Made by a program: the position numbers and the translations under genes. Of a stretch of 41,358 nt of DNA, positions 8,334 through 17,304 are shown piece by piece. Position 1 is the stretch's first letter. Each line of letters begins with the position of its first letter. The notes beneath the pieces are model-generated. The model saw nothing but the letters and a program-made list of their open reading frames with translations. It had not been told where the DNA came from and did not search any database. Location: assembly GCA_018242045.1 (NCBI GenBank), contig JAFECR010000023.1, positions 15,046 to 56,403 of the forward strand, in the 5' to 3' direction. This stretch comes from Pseudomonadota bacterium. Lineage in GTDB: Bacteria > Pseudomonadota > Gammaproteobacteria > Berkiellales > Berkiellaceae.

Positions 8334-9170
8334 ATGAAACTTGGGCAACAAACTCATCCACACTGGATGGCAATGAGTTTTTTATTGATGATAAATATTT
8401 TTCCGTCATTGAAACCTAAGCTTTGGGGATGGTTGTATAACAAAATTGCTTCATTAGACTCTTCTGGTAACTTTCTCTTTATGAATTACGGTTATTATGA
8501 AGAAAATAAATGTATAGAATTAAGGTCGGAAGATGAACCTTTTCGATGCGCTATTCAGCTATATAATCATGTTACTGAGAATATAGTATTACTAAATAAA
8601 GATGTTCTAGAGATGGGTTGTGGACGAGGAGGTGGTGGATCATTTTTTCTTCGTTATAAAAATCTGCGCTCTTACGTGGGGGTGGATTTATCGCGAAAAG
8701 CCATTCAATGGTGTCAACGCCAACATGCTTATGACAATGCCCGCTGGTTACAAGGTTCTGCAGAATGTATTCCAGTGCCAGATTCCAGCATTGATATTGT
8801 TACTAATGTTGAATCCTCTCACTGTTATCCTTCAATGGCTAATTTTGTACAAGAAGTTAAAAGAATTCTTCGGTTAAATGGCTATTTCGCAATATGTGAT
8901 TTGCGTCCTAAGGGCAAGATTCAATCTTTAGATCAGACAATGAATAACTCGGGATTGACTATTCTCAAGCGAGAAGATATTACCTTCCAAGTCATTAAAG
9001 CATTAGATGTGTTTTCGCAAAGTCGAAAATTACAAATTGCTGCTGTCTTTCCCTCAATTTTTCAACATGCAATTAATGACTTTGCCGCCATAAAAAACAC
9101 TGGAATTTACAATAAGCTTAAGAGTGGGGAGTTGGTGTACGTGAGTTATTTGCTTCAAAAACAGATATAA
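8334..9170 (+). CDS. Class I SAM-dependent methyltransferase
   Basis: The SAM-binding motif I is clear: VLEMGCGRGGGGSF (residues 89-102), followed by the acidic end of beta strand 2 (YVGVDLS), AECIPVPDSSIDIV, and an LRLNGYFAICDLRP strand. It resembles methyltransferases acting on small molecules or lipids, with about 85 N-terminal residues before the Rossmann fold. The N-terminus (WMAMSFLLMINIFPSL) is hydrophobic and may contact the membrane. It is the only gene between R5 and R6. The start at 8334 is the first ATG, and its ribosome site is weak. The substrate is unknown. Confidence 0.75.
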   Translation: MKLGQQTHPHWMAMSFLLMINIFPSLKPKLWGWLYNKIASLDSSGNFLFMNYGYYEENKCIELRSEDEPFRCAIQLYNHVTENIVLLNKDVLEMGCGRGGGGSFFLRYKNLRSYVGVDLSRKAIQWCQRQHAYDNARWLQGSAECIPVPDSSIDIVTNVESSHCYPSMANFVQEVKRILRLNGYFAICDLRPKGKIQSLDQTMNNSGLTILKREDITFQVIKALDVFSQSRKLQIAAVFPSIFQHAINDFAAIKNTGIYNKLKSGELVYVSYLLQKQI

Positions 9171-9260
9171 ACTCAATGTATCAAACTTCATTGAGTTAAT
9201 AGCCTTCTGTATTATTATTTGAATTAAATAGAAATGATATGAGATAAAAATATTAGTAAG

Positions 9261-9328
9261 TTGGCTCCCCGGGTGGGACGATTTTCGAACTTTTAGGATT
9301 GAAATAGAAAATACATTAAAGATTGGAA
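9261..9328 (+). repeat. tRNA-Asn-derived att-like repeat R6
   Basis: The core TTGGCTCCCCGGGTGGGACG differs by one base from R1. The arm ends TTTTAGGATTGAAAT instead of TTTTCGGGTTGAGAT, and the extension ATACATTAAAGATTGG matches R3. It separates the two methyltransferase units. Confidence 0.8.
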
Positions 9329-9401
9329 ATCACGTTTCTTGCTTTGAACGTGATGCTGTTAATATCATGTACCTACTAAAATAGAGTAATAAGGGTAAAA
9401 T

Positions 9402-10157
9402 ATGCAAAAATTTTCCTCTCAAGATACCCCTGAATTATCAGCAACTCGCTTTGATTTGAGCCAAATGATGGTCGTGCCCAATTCATTGCAAGGTGTTCCT
9501 GGTCGGCAAGTGCTTGGGATTTTCCCAACAGATAAATATTATAAACAATCGACTGAAGTAGAAAACTTTGTTCAAAAGGAATTTAAAGACGCGATAGCTT
9601 TAGACACAGATGCGGATATGCTGCGTTATACAAGCGACAATGTGAGCATTGACGGTTTTTACCTGGAAATGGGAGTAGGGCGTGGCATAACCATTAATTT
9701 TTTAGCTGCACTGAATCCCAAAATATGGGTGTATGGTTTTGATTCTTTTGAGGGTTTGCCAGAAGATTGGGATCGGGGCAACGGCGTTACCCCTAAAGGA
9801 ACATGGGCTTTTAAATCAACCCAAACTATGCCATTAGTGCTTAATAATGTCACTTTAATTAAAGGTTGGTTTAAAGAGACTTTGTCCCAATTTAAAAATA
9901 CAGTTTTAAAAAATGATCCTATCGCATTGATTCATATAGATTGTGATCTTTATAGTTCAACAGCAGAGATTTTTAAAATTTTAGGGGACAATATGGTAGC
10001 AGGAAGTATTCTTTTATTTGATGAATATTATAATTATCCTGCATTTAAAGAGCATGAATATAAGGCATTTAATGAATTTTTGGTTAAAAGTGGAAAAACA
10101 GCAAAAGCAATCGCATTTAATCAATATTTTCAACAGGCAGCATTCAGGATTTTATAG
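9402..10157 (+). CDS. TylF/MycF-like class I methyltransferase
   Basis: The fold markers are YLEMGVGRGITINFLAAL (SAM motif I), VYGFDSFEGLPEDW, a conserved IALIHIDCDLYSST block and LLFDEYYNYPA. These are characteristic of the TylF/MycF/NovP group of metal-dependent O-methyltransferases. The IHIDCDLY Asp residues and the FDEYY Asp are the likely metal ligands. The length of 251 residues is normal. It is the sole gene between R6 and R7. In other bacteria such enzymes modify sugars or small molecules; the substrate here is unknown. A TAAGGG ribosome-site-like sequence lies just before the ATG. Confidence 0.8.
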   Translation: MQKFSSQDTPELSATRFDLSQMMVVPNSLQGVPGRQVLGIFPTDKYYKQSTEVENFVQKEFKDAIALDTDADMLRYTSDNVSIDGFYLEMGVGRGITINFLAALNPKIWVYGFDSFEGLPEDWDRGNGVTPKGTWAFKSTQTMPLVLNNVTLIKGWFKETLSQFKNTVLKNDPIALIHIDCDLYSSTAEIFKILGDNMVAGSILLFDEYYNYPAFKEHEYKAFNEFLVKSGKTAKAIAFNQYFQQAAFRIL

Positions 10158-10345
10158 TCAATAGAATCAATGAAAACAATAGATGAACATATTAATGCAA
10201 GCAGATTTTGAAACGTCAGAGAACCATTATGATAACGGGTGAAGCTTTAAAGTTGACCATTTAATTTTTAAAAGAATTTGCGAGATTTAAGAATTGGTTT
10301 TACTTGAAAAGAAATACTTCTTTATTTTGTAAGTTTGCTTAATTT

Positions 10346-10389
10346 AAATTGGCTCCCCATCGTAGACGATCTTAGAACTTTCTTTTTAA
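10346..10389 (+). repeat. Degenerate tRNA-Asn-derived att-like repeat R7
   Basis: The start AAATTGGCTCCCC is intact, then the arm decays (ATCGTAGACGATCTTAGAAC). The left flank GTAAGTTTGCTTAATTT matches those of R1 and R4, which supports common origin. It is the most diverged of the seven copies. Confidence 0.7.
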
Positions 10390-10517
10390 CCCCATCTCAT
10401 GAAATTCAGATGCTTTGCAAAAATGCAGCGGGCTTTTAGGAAAGCTTTTTTGCTGCTTATTAAGGGTATGACACCTAAAGTGGCTAAACCACCTAAAGCA
10501 TGGAAACAGATAGTGAG

Positions 10518-10600
10518 CATATGAGCACATCAAAACATGTTAAGCTAGCGAAATGCTCAACAAATACAGACAGTGATATTTAGGATTTAAAAGCTATGAA
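10518..10600 (+). pseudogene. Fragment of a fic-like gene (winged-helix end)
   Basis: It closely matches 5786-5866 of the first fic gene, from CATATGA.CACATCAAAA through AGCGAAATGCTC to GATTTAAA. It carries a stop (TAG) in the frame corresponding to DIQDLKS. No Fic catalytic part is present nearby. It is probably the leftover of a second, Fic-carrying unit. Confidence 0.7.
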
Positions 10601-10658
10601 TATGACTAAGTTGTGACTATCTTTTGTTTACAACCATAATTTCGCTAGGAGAATTATT

Positions 10659-11270
10659 TTGCATTTAAAAAGCGTTCATAAACCTATAGTCATTATCCTG
10701 AATGGTCCATCAAGTGTTGGGAAATCACTGATAAGCTACTTTTTTCAGGAAATGGTCGATACGCCTTTTTTGCATGTTGGCATTGATACGATGATCAACA
10801 TGATGCCTAATAAAATGAATAATTGGGAAGGTGAAAAAGCTGAACAGGGATTTTGGTGGCAGAAAGAAGTTGATCATGAAGGCAGTACAGTCTTTAGTAT
10901 CCAGATGGGAAATTATGCGAAGAAAATAAATGATACGTACAAAGCTGTGGTTAATACGTTAGTTTTAAACGGACATAACGTCATCGTGGATGAGGTTGTT
11001 TTTGGACAAGAAGCGCTCGATGTGTGGAAAAGTGAATTACAAAATTGCCATATTTTTTTTGTGGGCGTAACGGCTAATTTAGAAGTACTAGAAAGTAGAG
11101 AAAAAGAGCGTGGTGATAGGAAAATTGGCTCTGCCAGACATTAGTTTCATAATGTCCATAAAAATGTCACGTATGATTTACTAATAGATACTTCCGAGAA
11201 GATCCCAGAGCAATGTGTTTCTGAAATAGTGGAATTTGTTAATTTTGCGTTGAAAAGCCAAGAAGAATAA
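10659..11270 (+). pseudogene. Chloramphenicol phosphotransferase-like P-loop kinase, interrupted by an amber stop
   Basis: A TTG start at 10659 is supported by AGGAG at 10647-10651. The P-loop is LNGPSSVGKS (residues 12-21). A DEVVF-like segment and VTANLEVLESREKERGDR follow, as in the CPT-like kinase family. An in-frame TAG at 11142-11144 ends the product after SARH. The frame continues FHNVHKNVTYDLLIDTS and runs to TAA at 11270, matching the family pattern in which a Gln usually stands at the stop position. A single CAG-to-TAG change therefore explains it. The intact protein would have had 203 residues. The gene is probably dead unless amber is suppressed. Confidence 0.7.
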
Positions 11271-11333
11271 ATAATAGAAGCTACAATTATTCTGTGTTAT
11301 TAAACAATTATACTGTTAAATATAGTAAAAAAT

Positions 11334-11903
11334 ATGCCTATCGAAAAAATTGCAAATTGGATAAAAGAAGAAAAAGAGCTAGGCTCTCAAGAAGCAGGTA
11401 GTGTCGTATTAGCAACGGCTTCCTCTTGCGGCGAGGTTCACAGTCGTATCGTTGCCATTAGAGAACTCACAGAGTCAGGAGTTTTATTTTTCACCCAAAA
11501 AAGAAGCAGGAAAGCAAAAGATTTGAATGAGAATCCTTCAGCTTCTATGACGCTGTGGTTACCACTACAACAGCGCGAAGTTGTGTTAGATGGTGCGGTT
11601 AAGGCATTGGATCAGAGAGAAAATGAGTTTTACTGGGAAGCGTTACCTCGTGAACGGCAATTACGTTTTTTAACCTATAAGTCTGGCGAGCCTATTGATA
11701 CACTAAATACATTACAGTGTGATTATGAAGAGCTGGAAAGGAAATTTCAAAATAAGAAGATACCAATCAATGAATGCTATTGTGGTTATCGCTTAATACC
11801 AAATAGGATTTATTTCTATACATTGGGACAAAATACTTTCTCTCAAGTAATTGAGTATAAATTATTCGCCGGTAGGTGGGAAAGCAAATTAGTCTCGCCT
11901 TGA
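11334..11903 (+). CDS. Pyridoxamine 5'-phosphate oxidase (PdxH)-like flavoprotein
   Basis: PdxH oxidises pyridoxamine or pyridoxine phosphate to pyridoxal phosphate with FMN. The FMN-binding part is recognisable: SRIVAIRELTESGVLFFTQ (about residues 37-55), then SRKAKDLNENPSASMTLWLP. The C-terminal GYRLIPNRIYFYTLG...ESKLVSP resembles the PdxH dimerisation domain. At 189 residues it is shorter than the usual about 210-218, and the substrate-binding RLHDR motif is replaced by NTFSQVI, so substrate use may differ. It lies in the large unit between R7 and the tRNA. It could be a diverged paralogue with another role. Confidence 0.65.
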   Translation: MPIEKIANWIKEEKELGSQEAGSVVLATASSCGEVHSRIVAIRELTESGVLFFTQKRSRKAKDLNENPSASMTLWLPLQQREVVLDGAVKALDQRENEFYWEALPRERQLRFLTYKSGEPIDTLNTLQCDYEELERKFQNKKIPINECYCGYRLIPNRIYFYTLGQNTFSQVIEYKLFAGRWESKLVSP

Positions 11904-11974
11904 CTTGTTAATACCGTCAAAAGTGTGTAAATAGTTTGCTAGAGAAAAAATAAGTAATTGCCAGGATACTTAAC

Positions 11975-12397
11975 ATGACGCACAGAAAAGAAAACGGGCA
12001 ATTCTTGCGTGGTAAAAGTGGCAATCCAAACGGTAGACCAACAAGTGAAACTACTGCTATACGTGCGCAATTAGCTCAAAACCACAAAGAAATCATTGGG
12101 GTTGTACAAAAGGCAGCGCTTGGGGGCGATATGCAAGCGTGCAAGATGGTTCTTGATCGAATATGTCCACCGTTGAAGCCTCAAGCTGCGCCTATGGTAA
12201 TTAATTTACCATCTGAAGGAGACATTACTCAGATCGCCGAAACATTTATTAGGGCTACAGCTGATGGCTGTTTATCGCCTGATATCGCTGCTCAGATAGT
12301 ATCTGCTGTGGGTCAATTAGCACGCATTGTGGAAGTGACTGAATTAAAAAATCGGTTAGAAGCTTTGGAGCATTCTTATCAAAGGCGAAAGAAATGA
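11975..12397 (+). CDS. DUF5681-containing protein
   Basis: The N-terminus FLRGKSGNPNGRP (about residues 10-22) is the DUF5681 signature, seen in prophage-like and genomic-island genes. The C-terminal part (LKNRLEALEHSYQRRKK) is predicted helical. Its function is unknown; a packaging- or DNA-binding role is only a guess. Its stop overlaps the ATG of the next frame (ATGA at 12394-12397), an arrangement suggesting translational coupling in the original operon. It belongs to the mobile-element part of the last unit. Confidence 0.65.
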   Translation: MTHRKENGQFLRGKSGNPNGRPTSETTAIRAQLAQNHKEIIGVVQKAALGGDMQACKMVLDRICPPLKPQAAPMVINLPSEGDITQIAETFIRATADGCLSPDIAAQIVSAVGQLARIVEVTELKNRLEALEHSYQRRKK

Positions 12398-12490
12398 ATA
12401 TTAAGCCTGAAATATACGAAAACCTAACACCACATCAGCGGATTCTTACTACCTTTGAGGCTTATGCTCGAGGTGATAAAAAAGAGATAG
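12394..12490 (+). pseudogene. 5' fragment of an island-associated hypothetical gene
   Basis: About 32 codons (IYENLTPHQRILTTFEAYA, RGDKKEIE) look like the start of a conserved small island protein that follows DUF5681 genes. After about 12490 the sequence no longer fits and runs into a DUF3987 gene segment in another frame. I read this as a deletion joint between two genes. Confidence 0.45.
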
Positions 12491-12538
12491 AGCCATGGCA
12501 ATTATGGAAGAATTTTTTGAAGAGTTTGCTGGTATTTT

Positions 12539-13459
12539 TTGGGTTTCACCACGTCTGCAGAGGGCGGTCAATTTATTGGTGGCCACGGGATGAAAGATGA
12601 AAATAAGCTAAAGACAGCTGCTGCCTTGTCGGAACTCTGGGATGGGACTGAGATTAAAAGAGTGAGAGCAGGGGATGGCACAACTATTTTACCCGGTAGA
12701 CGTGTGAGCATGCATTTGATGGTGCAACCCAAGGTGGCATCCACTTTTCTATCGGATCAAGTCTTAAGCGATCAAGGGCTCCTTTCGCGACTGTTAGTAG
12801 TAAGTCCAGAAACAGCATCAGGCACCAGATTTTATAAAGAGGCCAAGACGGATAGTGATGAAAAATTGCGTGAATTTTATAAATTAATTGAGGCTATTCT
12901 TGATATTCCCTTAAGTGTCAGAGAAGGTACAACGAATGAACTTGTTCCAAGAGTGATTTCATTGGCCTTACCTGCGAAAGAGGCTTGGATCCATTATGTG
13001 GATCAAGTTGAGTACCAGCTAAAACCAGAAGGCAAATATGAACCTATAAAAGGGTTGGCCAATAAGTTGCCTGAGCATGCAATACGCCTTGCTGCTAATT
13101 TTACGTTGGTAGAAGATCCTTTCTCTTCAAACATTCCACTTGAAAAAATGCAGATTGGTATTGTTTTAGCCAATTACTATGCAGAAGAAGCGATAAGATT
13201 ATTTGATGAGGGAAGTGTGGATCCGCAATTATTGTTGGCGGAGCGCTTACTTGAATGGCTACATAATAATTGGCCGAAAAAAATGATTTCACTGCCTGAT
13301 ATTTATCAACGTAGTCTGAATCAGGTTAGTAATAAAAAGATTGCTCAAAAATTAGTTGCCATTCTTGAAGATCATGAATGGCTTGTAAAAATTGAGGGTG
13401 GGGGAGAAATTGATGGACAATTTCGCCGCGATGTATGGCGGATTGCGAATAAACTTTAG
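12539..13459 (+). pseudogene. DUF3987 (YfjI-like) protein, N-terminal part missing
   Basis: The remaining about 306 residues match the C-terminal half of DUF3987 proteins: EGGQFIGGHGM, LKTAAALSELWDG, VRAGDGTTILPGRR, MHLMVQP and SDQGLLSRLLV. Family members are normally about 450-800 aa, so half or more is absent. The only start is a TTG inside a T run. A one-base shift near 12533-12540 may link it to the preceding frame (MAIMEEFFEEFAGIF). Such genes sit in cryptic prophages and islands and are possibly replication-related. The product is probably not functional. Confidence 0.65.
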
Positions 13460-13495
13460 GTGTTTTAGGTAGTTTAGGTGACAAGGAGTAGATTT

Positions 13496-14548
13496 ATGCA
13501 AAATTTAACAGATCCAGAAGGGGAAATCCTGCTTTATCAAACTGAGGATGGGCAAACCCGAATCGATGTAAGGTTAGTAGGGGATGATGTTTGGCTGACG
13601 CAAATGCAGATGACAGAGCTATTTCAAAAGGATAAACGAACGATATCAGAGCATATCCAGAACGTGTTTTCTGAGGGGGAATTAAGTCCAGGGGCAACTG
13701 TCCGGAATTTCCGGACAGTTCAAAAAGAGGGACAAAGAGAAGTATCAAGAGAGCTAACTTATTATAATCTAGATGTTATTATTTCAGTTGGTTATCGAGT
13801 AAAATCACATCGTGGTACCCAATTTCGCATATGGGCAACGCAGCGCCTTAAAGAATACCTCGTCAAAGGCTTTACGATGGATGATGAGCGTTTGAAGCAG
13901 ATTGGAGGTGGCAATTACTTTGATGAGCTGCTTTCTCGTATCCGCGATATTCGCTCATCAGAAAAAGTTTTTTGGCGTAAGGTATTAGACATTTATGCGA
14001 CCAGTATTGATTATGATCCCAATATTGAAATAACCAAAGAATTCTTCAAAATGGTACAAAATAAAATGCATTGGGCGGCGCATGGCCGTACTGCTGCTGA
14101 AGTCATTTATGAAAGAGCAAATGCTGAGAAACCGAATATGGGGCTGACCACATGGAAAAAAGGGATAGCGCCATCACGTAGCGATGCAGAGATAGCAAAG
14201 AATTATTTGAGTGAAGAAGAGTTAGATATTTTAAATCGGCTAGTTTCAATGTATTTAGACTTTGCTGAGCTTCAAGCAAAAAGTAAACGCCCTATGTATA
14301 TGGGGGAATGGGTCCAAAAATTAGATGACTTTATAAAGTTAAATGAGCGTGAAATTTTGACGCACGCAGGAAAAATAACGAATCAAAAGGCTAAAGATAA
14401 AGCTAATCTCGAATATGATAAATTTCGTGCTTTAACAAGTAGTAATCTATCCCCTGTTGAGGAGCACTTTTTGGAAGCGCTGGAGAAAACAAAAAAATTA
14501 GAGGGATCTGTTAAAGCCCAATCGAAAAATAAAGACGAACAAGAGTAG
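13496..14548 (+). CDS. RhuM family protein
   Basis: Family markers are WLTQMQMTELF, a VFSEGEL segment, YYNLDVIISVGYRVKSHRGTQFRIWAT (residues about 89-115) and a long helical C-terminal part containing the HGRTAAEVIYERA block. The ATG at 13496 follows AAGGAG (13483-13488) by 7 bases, and I prefer it over the GTG at 13478. At 350 residues it appears complete. RhuM was named from a Salmonella pathogenicity island gene. Its biochemical role is not settled, though it is common in mobile islands near Fic/Doc-type and restriction genes. The palindrome at 13696-13720 lies inside this gene. The recombinase gene begins 7 bases after its stop. Confidence 0.85.
   Translation: MQNLTDPEGEILLYQTEDGQTRIDVRLVGDDVWLTQMQMTELFQKDKRTISEHIQNVFSEGELSPGATVRNFRTVQKEGQREVSRELTYYNLDVIISVGYRVKSHRGTQFRIWATQRLKEYLVKGFTMDDERLKQIGGGNYFDELLSRIRDIRSSEKVFWRKVLDIYATSIDYDPNIEITKEFFKMVQNKMHWAAHGRTAAEVIYERANAEKPNMGLTTWKKGIAPSRSDAEIAKNYLSEEELDILNRLVSMYLDFAELQAKSKRPMYMGEWVQKLDDFIKLNEREILTHAGKITNQKAKDKANLEYDKFRALTSSNLSPVEEHFLEALEKTKKLEGSVKAQSKNKDEQE
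13696..13720. repeat. Palindrome inside rhuM, copy 3
   Basis: AACTGTCCGG and CCGGACAGTT are perfect inverted arms around a 5-base loop, encoding TVRNFRTV. It is shared with 111-135 and, with paired changes, 177-201. Confidence 0.7.
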
Positions 14549-14555
14549 TATATCG

Positions 14556-15922
<1,367 letters not shown>

Positions 15923-15977
15923 ATTGCGCGAAATACTACTTTTCTCCTGTACTTAAGTCAAGCTGATAATTTGTAAT

Positions 15978-16018
15978 TTTAAAAACTAATTCCCCTTACT
16001 ATACATGCTAATAAGGGG
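15978..16018 (-). terminator. Rho-independent terminator candidate after aspC
   Basis: On the minus strand, CCCCTTA and TAAGGGG arms (16018-16012 and 15998-15992) enclose a 13-base loop and are followed, after 6-7 bases, by a run of T. It lies about 10 bases past the aspC stop. Confidence 0.55.
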
Positions 16019-16027
16019 ATGTAAAGC

Positions 16028-17215
16028 CTAGCCAAAAGCTTTTTTAAGGCGAGCAATCGCTTGTTCGAGGACATCCATGCTGGTTGCAAATGAAAGACGC
16101 ATAAAGCCTTCTGCGCCAAAGGCAGATCCTGGGACCAATGCTAGGCCAACGGAAGTAATCAGATTTTCTGCAAGTTGAACATCTGAATCAATATTAGGCG
16201 TACGTTTAATAATATCTTGCACACTAGGGAAGGTATAAAAGGTGCCATCACCTGGTGCACATTGGATCCCTTCGATGGCGTTTAAATTTTCTACTAGATA
16301 ATCATGCCGCTTTTTAAAAGTAGCAACCATTTGAGGGATAAAGTCTTGTGGGCCTCGAATGGCAGCTTCGGCAGCGGCTTGAGAGATAGAAGAAGGGTTG
16401 GAAGTGCTTTGGCTTTGAATGTTCTTCATCGCTTTATTAATCGAAGCATTTGGACAACATACATAACCAATTCGCCAACCGGTCATGGAATAGGCCTTTG
16501 AAACGCCATTAAGCACGATGGTTCTTTCGTAAAGCTCAGGGCAAACATTCACAATGTTTGCAAAAGGTTCTTTTGTCCATAAAATATGCTCATACATATC
16601 ATCGGTGGCGATAAGCACATGGGGATGCTTTAACAACACCTTAGCAAGCGCCAACAATTCTGCTTGGCTGTACGCCATCCCGGTTGGGTTAGAAGGGCTA
16701 TTGATAAAAAGCAATTTTGTTTTAGGTGTAATTGCTGCCTCTAATTGGGCTGGTGTGATTTTAAAGCGTTGCTGAATGTCTGTTTGTATGAAAACAGGTG
16801 TGCCATCTGCTAAAAGCACCATATCTGGATATGAGACCCAATAAGGTGATGGGATAATAACTTCATCGCCTTCTTGAATAATCGACTGCAAGAGATTGTA
16901 AATGCATTGTTTGCCACCGGTGGAAACCATGATTTGATCTGGGCTGTATTTTAATTGATTTGAGGCCAGCATCTTTTGTGAAATGGCTTCTCTAAGGCTT
17001 AAAATACCATCGACTTCAGTATATTTTGTTTTACCCTCACGCATGGCTTTAATCGCGGCTTCCTTAATGTGCTCGGGTGTGTCAAAATCGGGCTCTCCAG
17101 CACCCAGACCAACAATATCTTGGCCTTTAGCTTTTAACTGGGCAGCTCGCGCAGAGACGGCTAAAGTTGGAGAAGGCTTGATGCGTTTTACTCTGTTTGA
17201 AAGTTGGATGTCCAA
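16028..17215 (-). CDS. aspC: Class I aminotransferase, aspartate aminotransferase type
   Basis: This PLP enzyme interconverts aspartate and oxaloacetate with 2-oxoglutarate/glutamate. Markers include GLGAGEPDFDTPEHI near the N-terminus, NSPSNPTG in the centre, the PLP-lysine motif SKAYSMTGWRIGY, and LVPGSAFG...RLSFATS at the C-terminus. The best start is TTG at 17215, which gives the 395 residues and DIQLSNRV beginning usual for the family. GAGGA lies 7 bases upstream of it. The longer frame from 17272 has no such support. It is divergent from uvrB and followed by a terminator-like hairpin. Substrate range within subgroup I-gamma cannot be fixed from sequence. Confidence 0.9.
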   Translation of the reverse strand: MDIQLSNRVKRIKPSPTLAVSARAAQLKAKGQDIVGLGAGEPDFDTPEHIKEAAIKAMREGKTKYTEVDGILSLREAISQKMLASNQLKYSPDQIMVSTGGKQCIYNLLQSIIQEGDEVIIPSPYWVSYPDMVLLADGTPVFIQTDIQQRFKITPAQLEAAITPKTKLLFINSPSNPTGMAYSQAELLALAKVLLKHPHVLIATDDMYEHILWTKEPFANIVNVCPELYERTIVLNGVSKAYSMTGWRIGYVCCPNASINKAMKNIQSQSTSNPSSISQAAAEAAIRGPQDFIPQMVATFKKRHDYLVENLNAIEGIQCAPGDGTFYTFPSVQDIIKRTPNIDSDVQLAENLITSVGLALVPGSAFGAEGFMRLSFATSMDVLEQAIARLKKAFG

Positions 17216-17304
17216 TTGATATTCCTCATTATTATTTTCAAGTGGGTTTAGGTAAATACTATGCCACAACAAGGTTTTTTTTTTAAGAATTTAGCGCCCA
17301 ATTT

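Larger units (their letters stand above)
10158..10658. other. Gene-poor stretch with remnants
   Basis: It contains the degenerate repeat R7 (10346-10389) and a fragment of a fic-like gene (10518-10600). The rest is AT-rich and holds no gene that I can support. Confidence 0.7.

Noticed and set aside
292..10389. Integron-like cassette array with attC sites
   Set aside because: The repeats lack the paired inverted structure of attC sites, match a tRNA 3' end, and the associated recombinase is a serine type. No IntI-like gene is present.
292..10389. CRISPR array
   Set aside because: Only seven widely spaced repeats, with gene-sized intervals and no spacers of uniform length.
11334..11903. Calling the gene pdxH outright
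   Set aside because: The usual substrate-binding RLHDR motif is missing and the protein is short, so only family membership is claimed.
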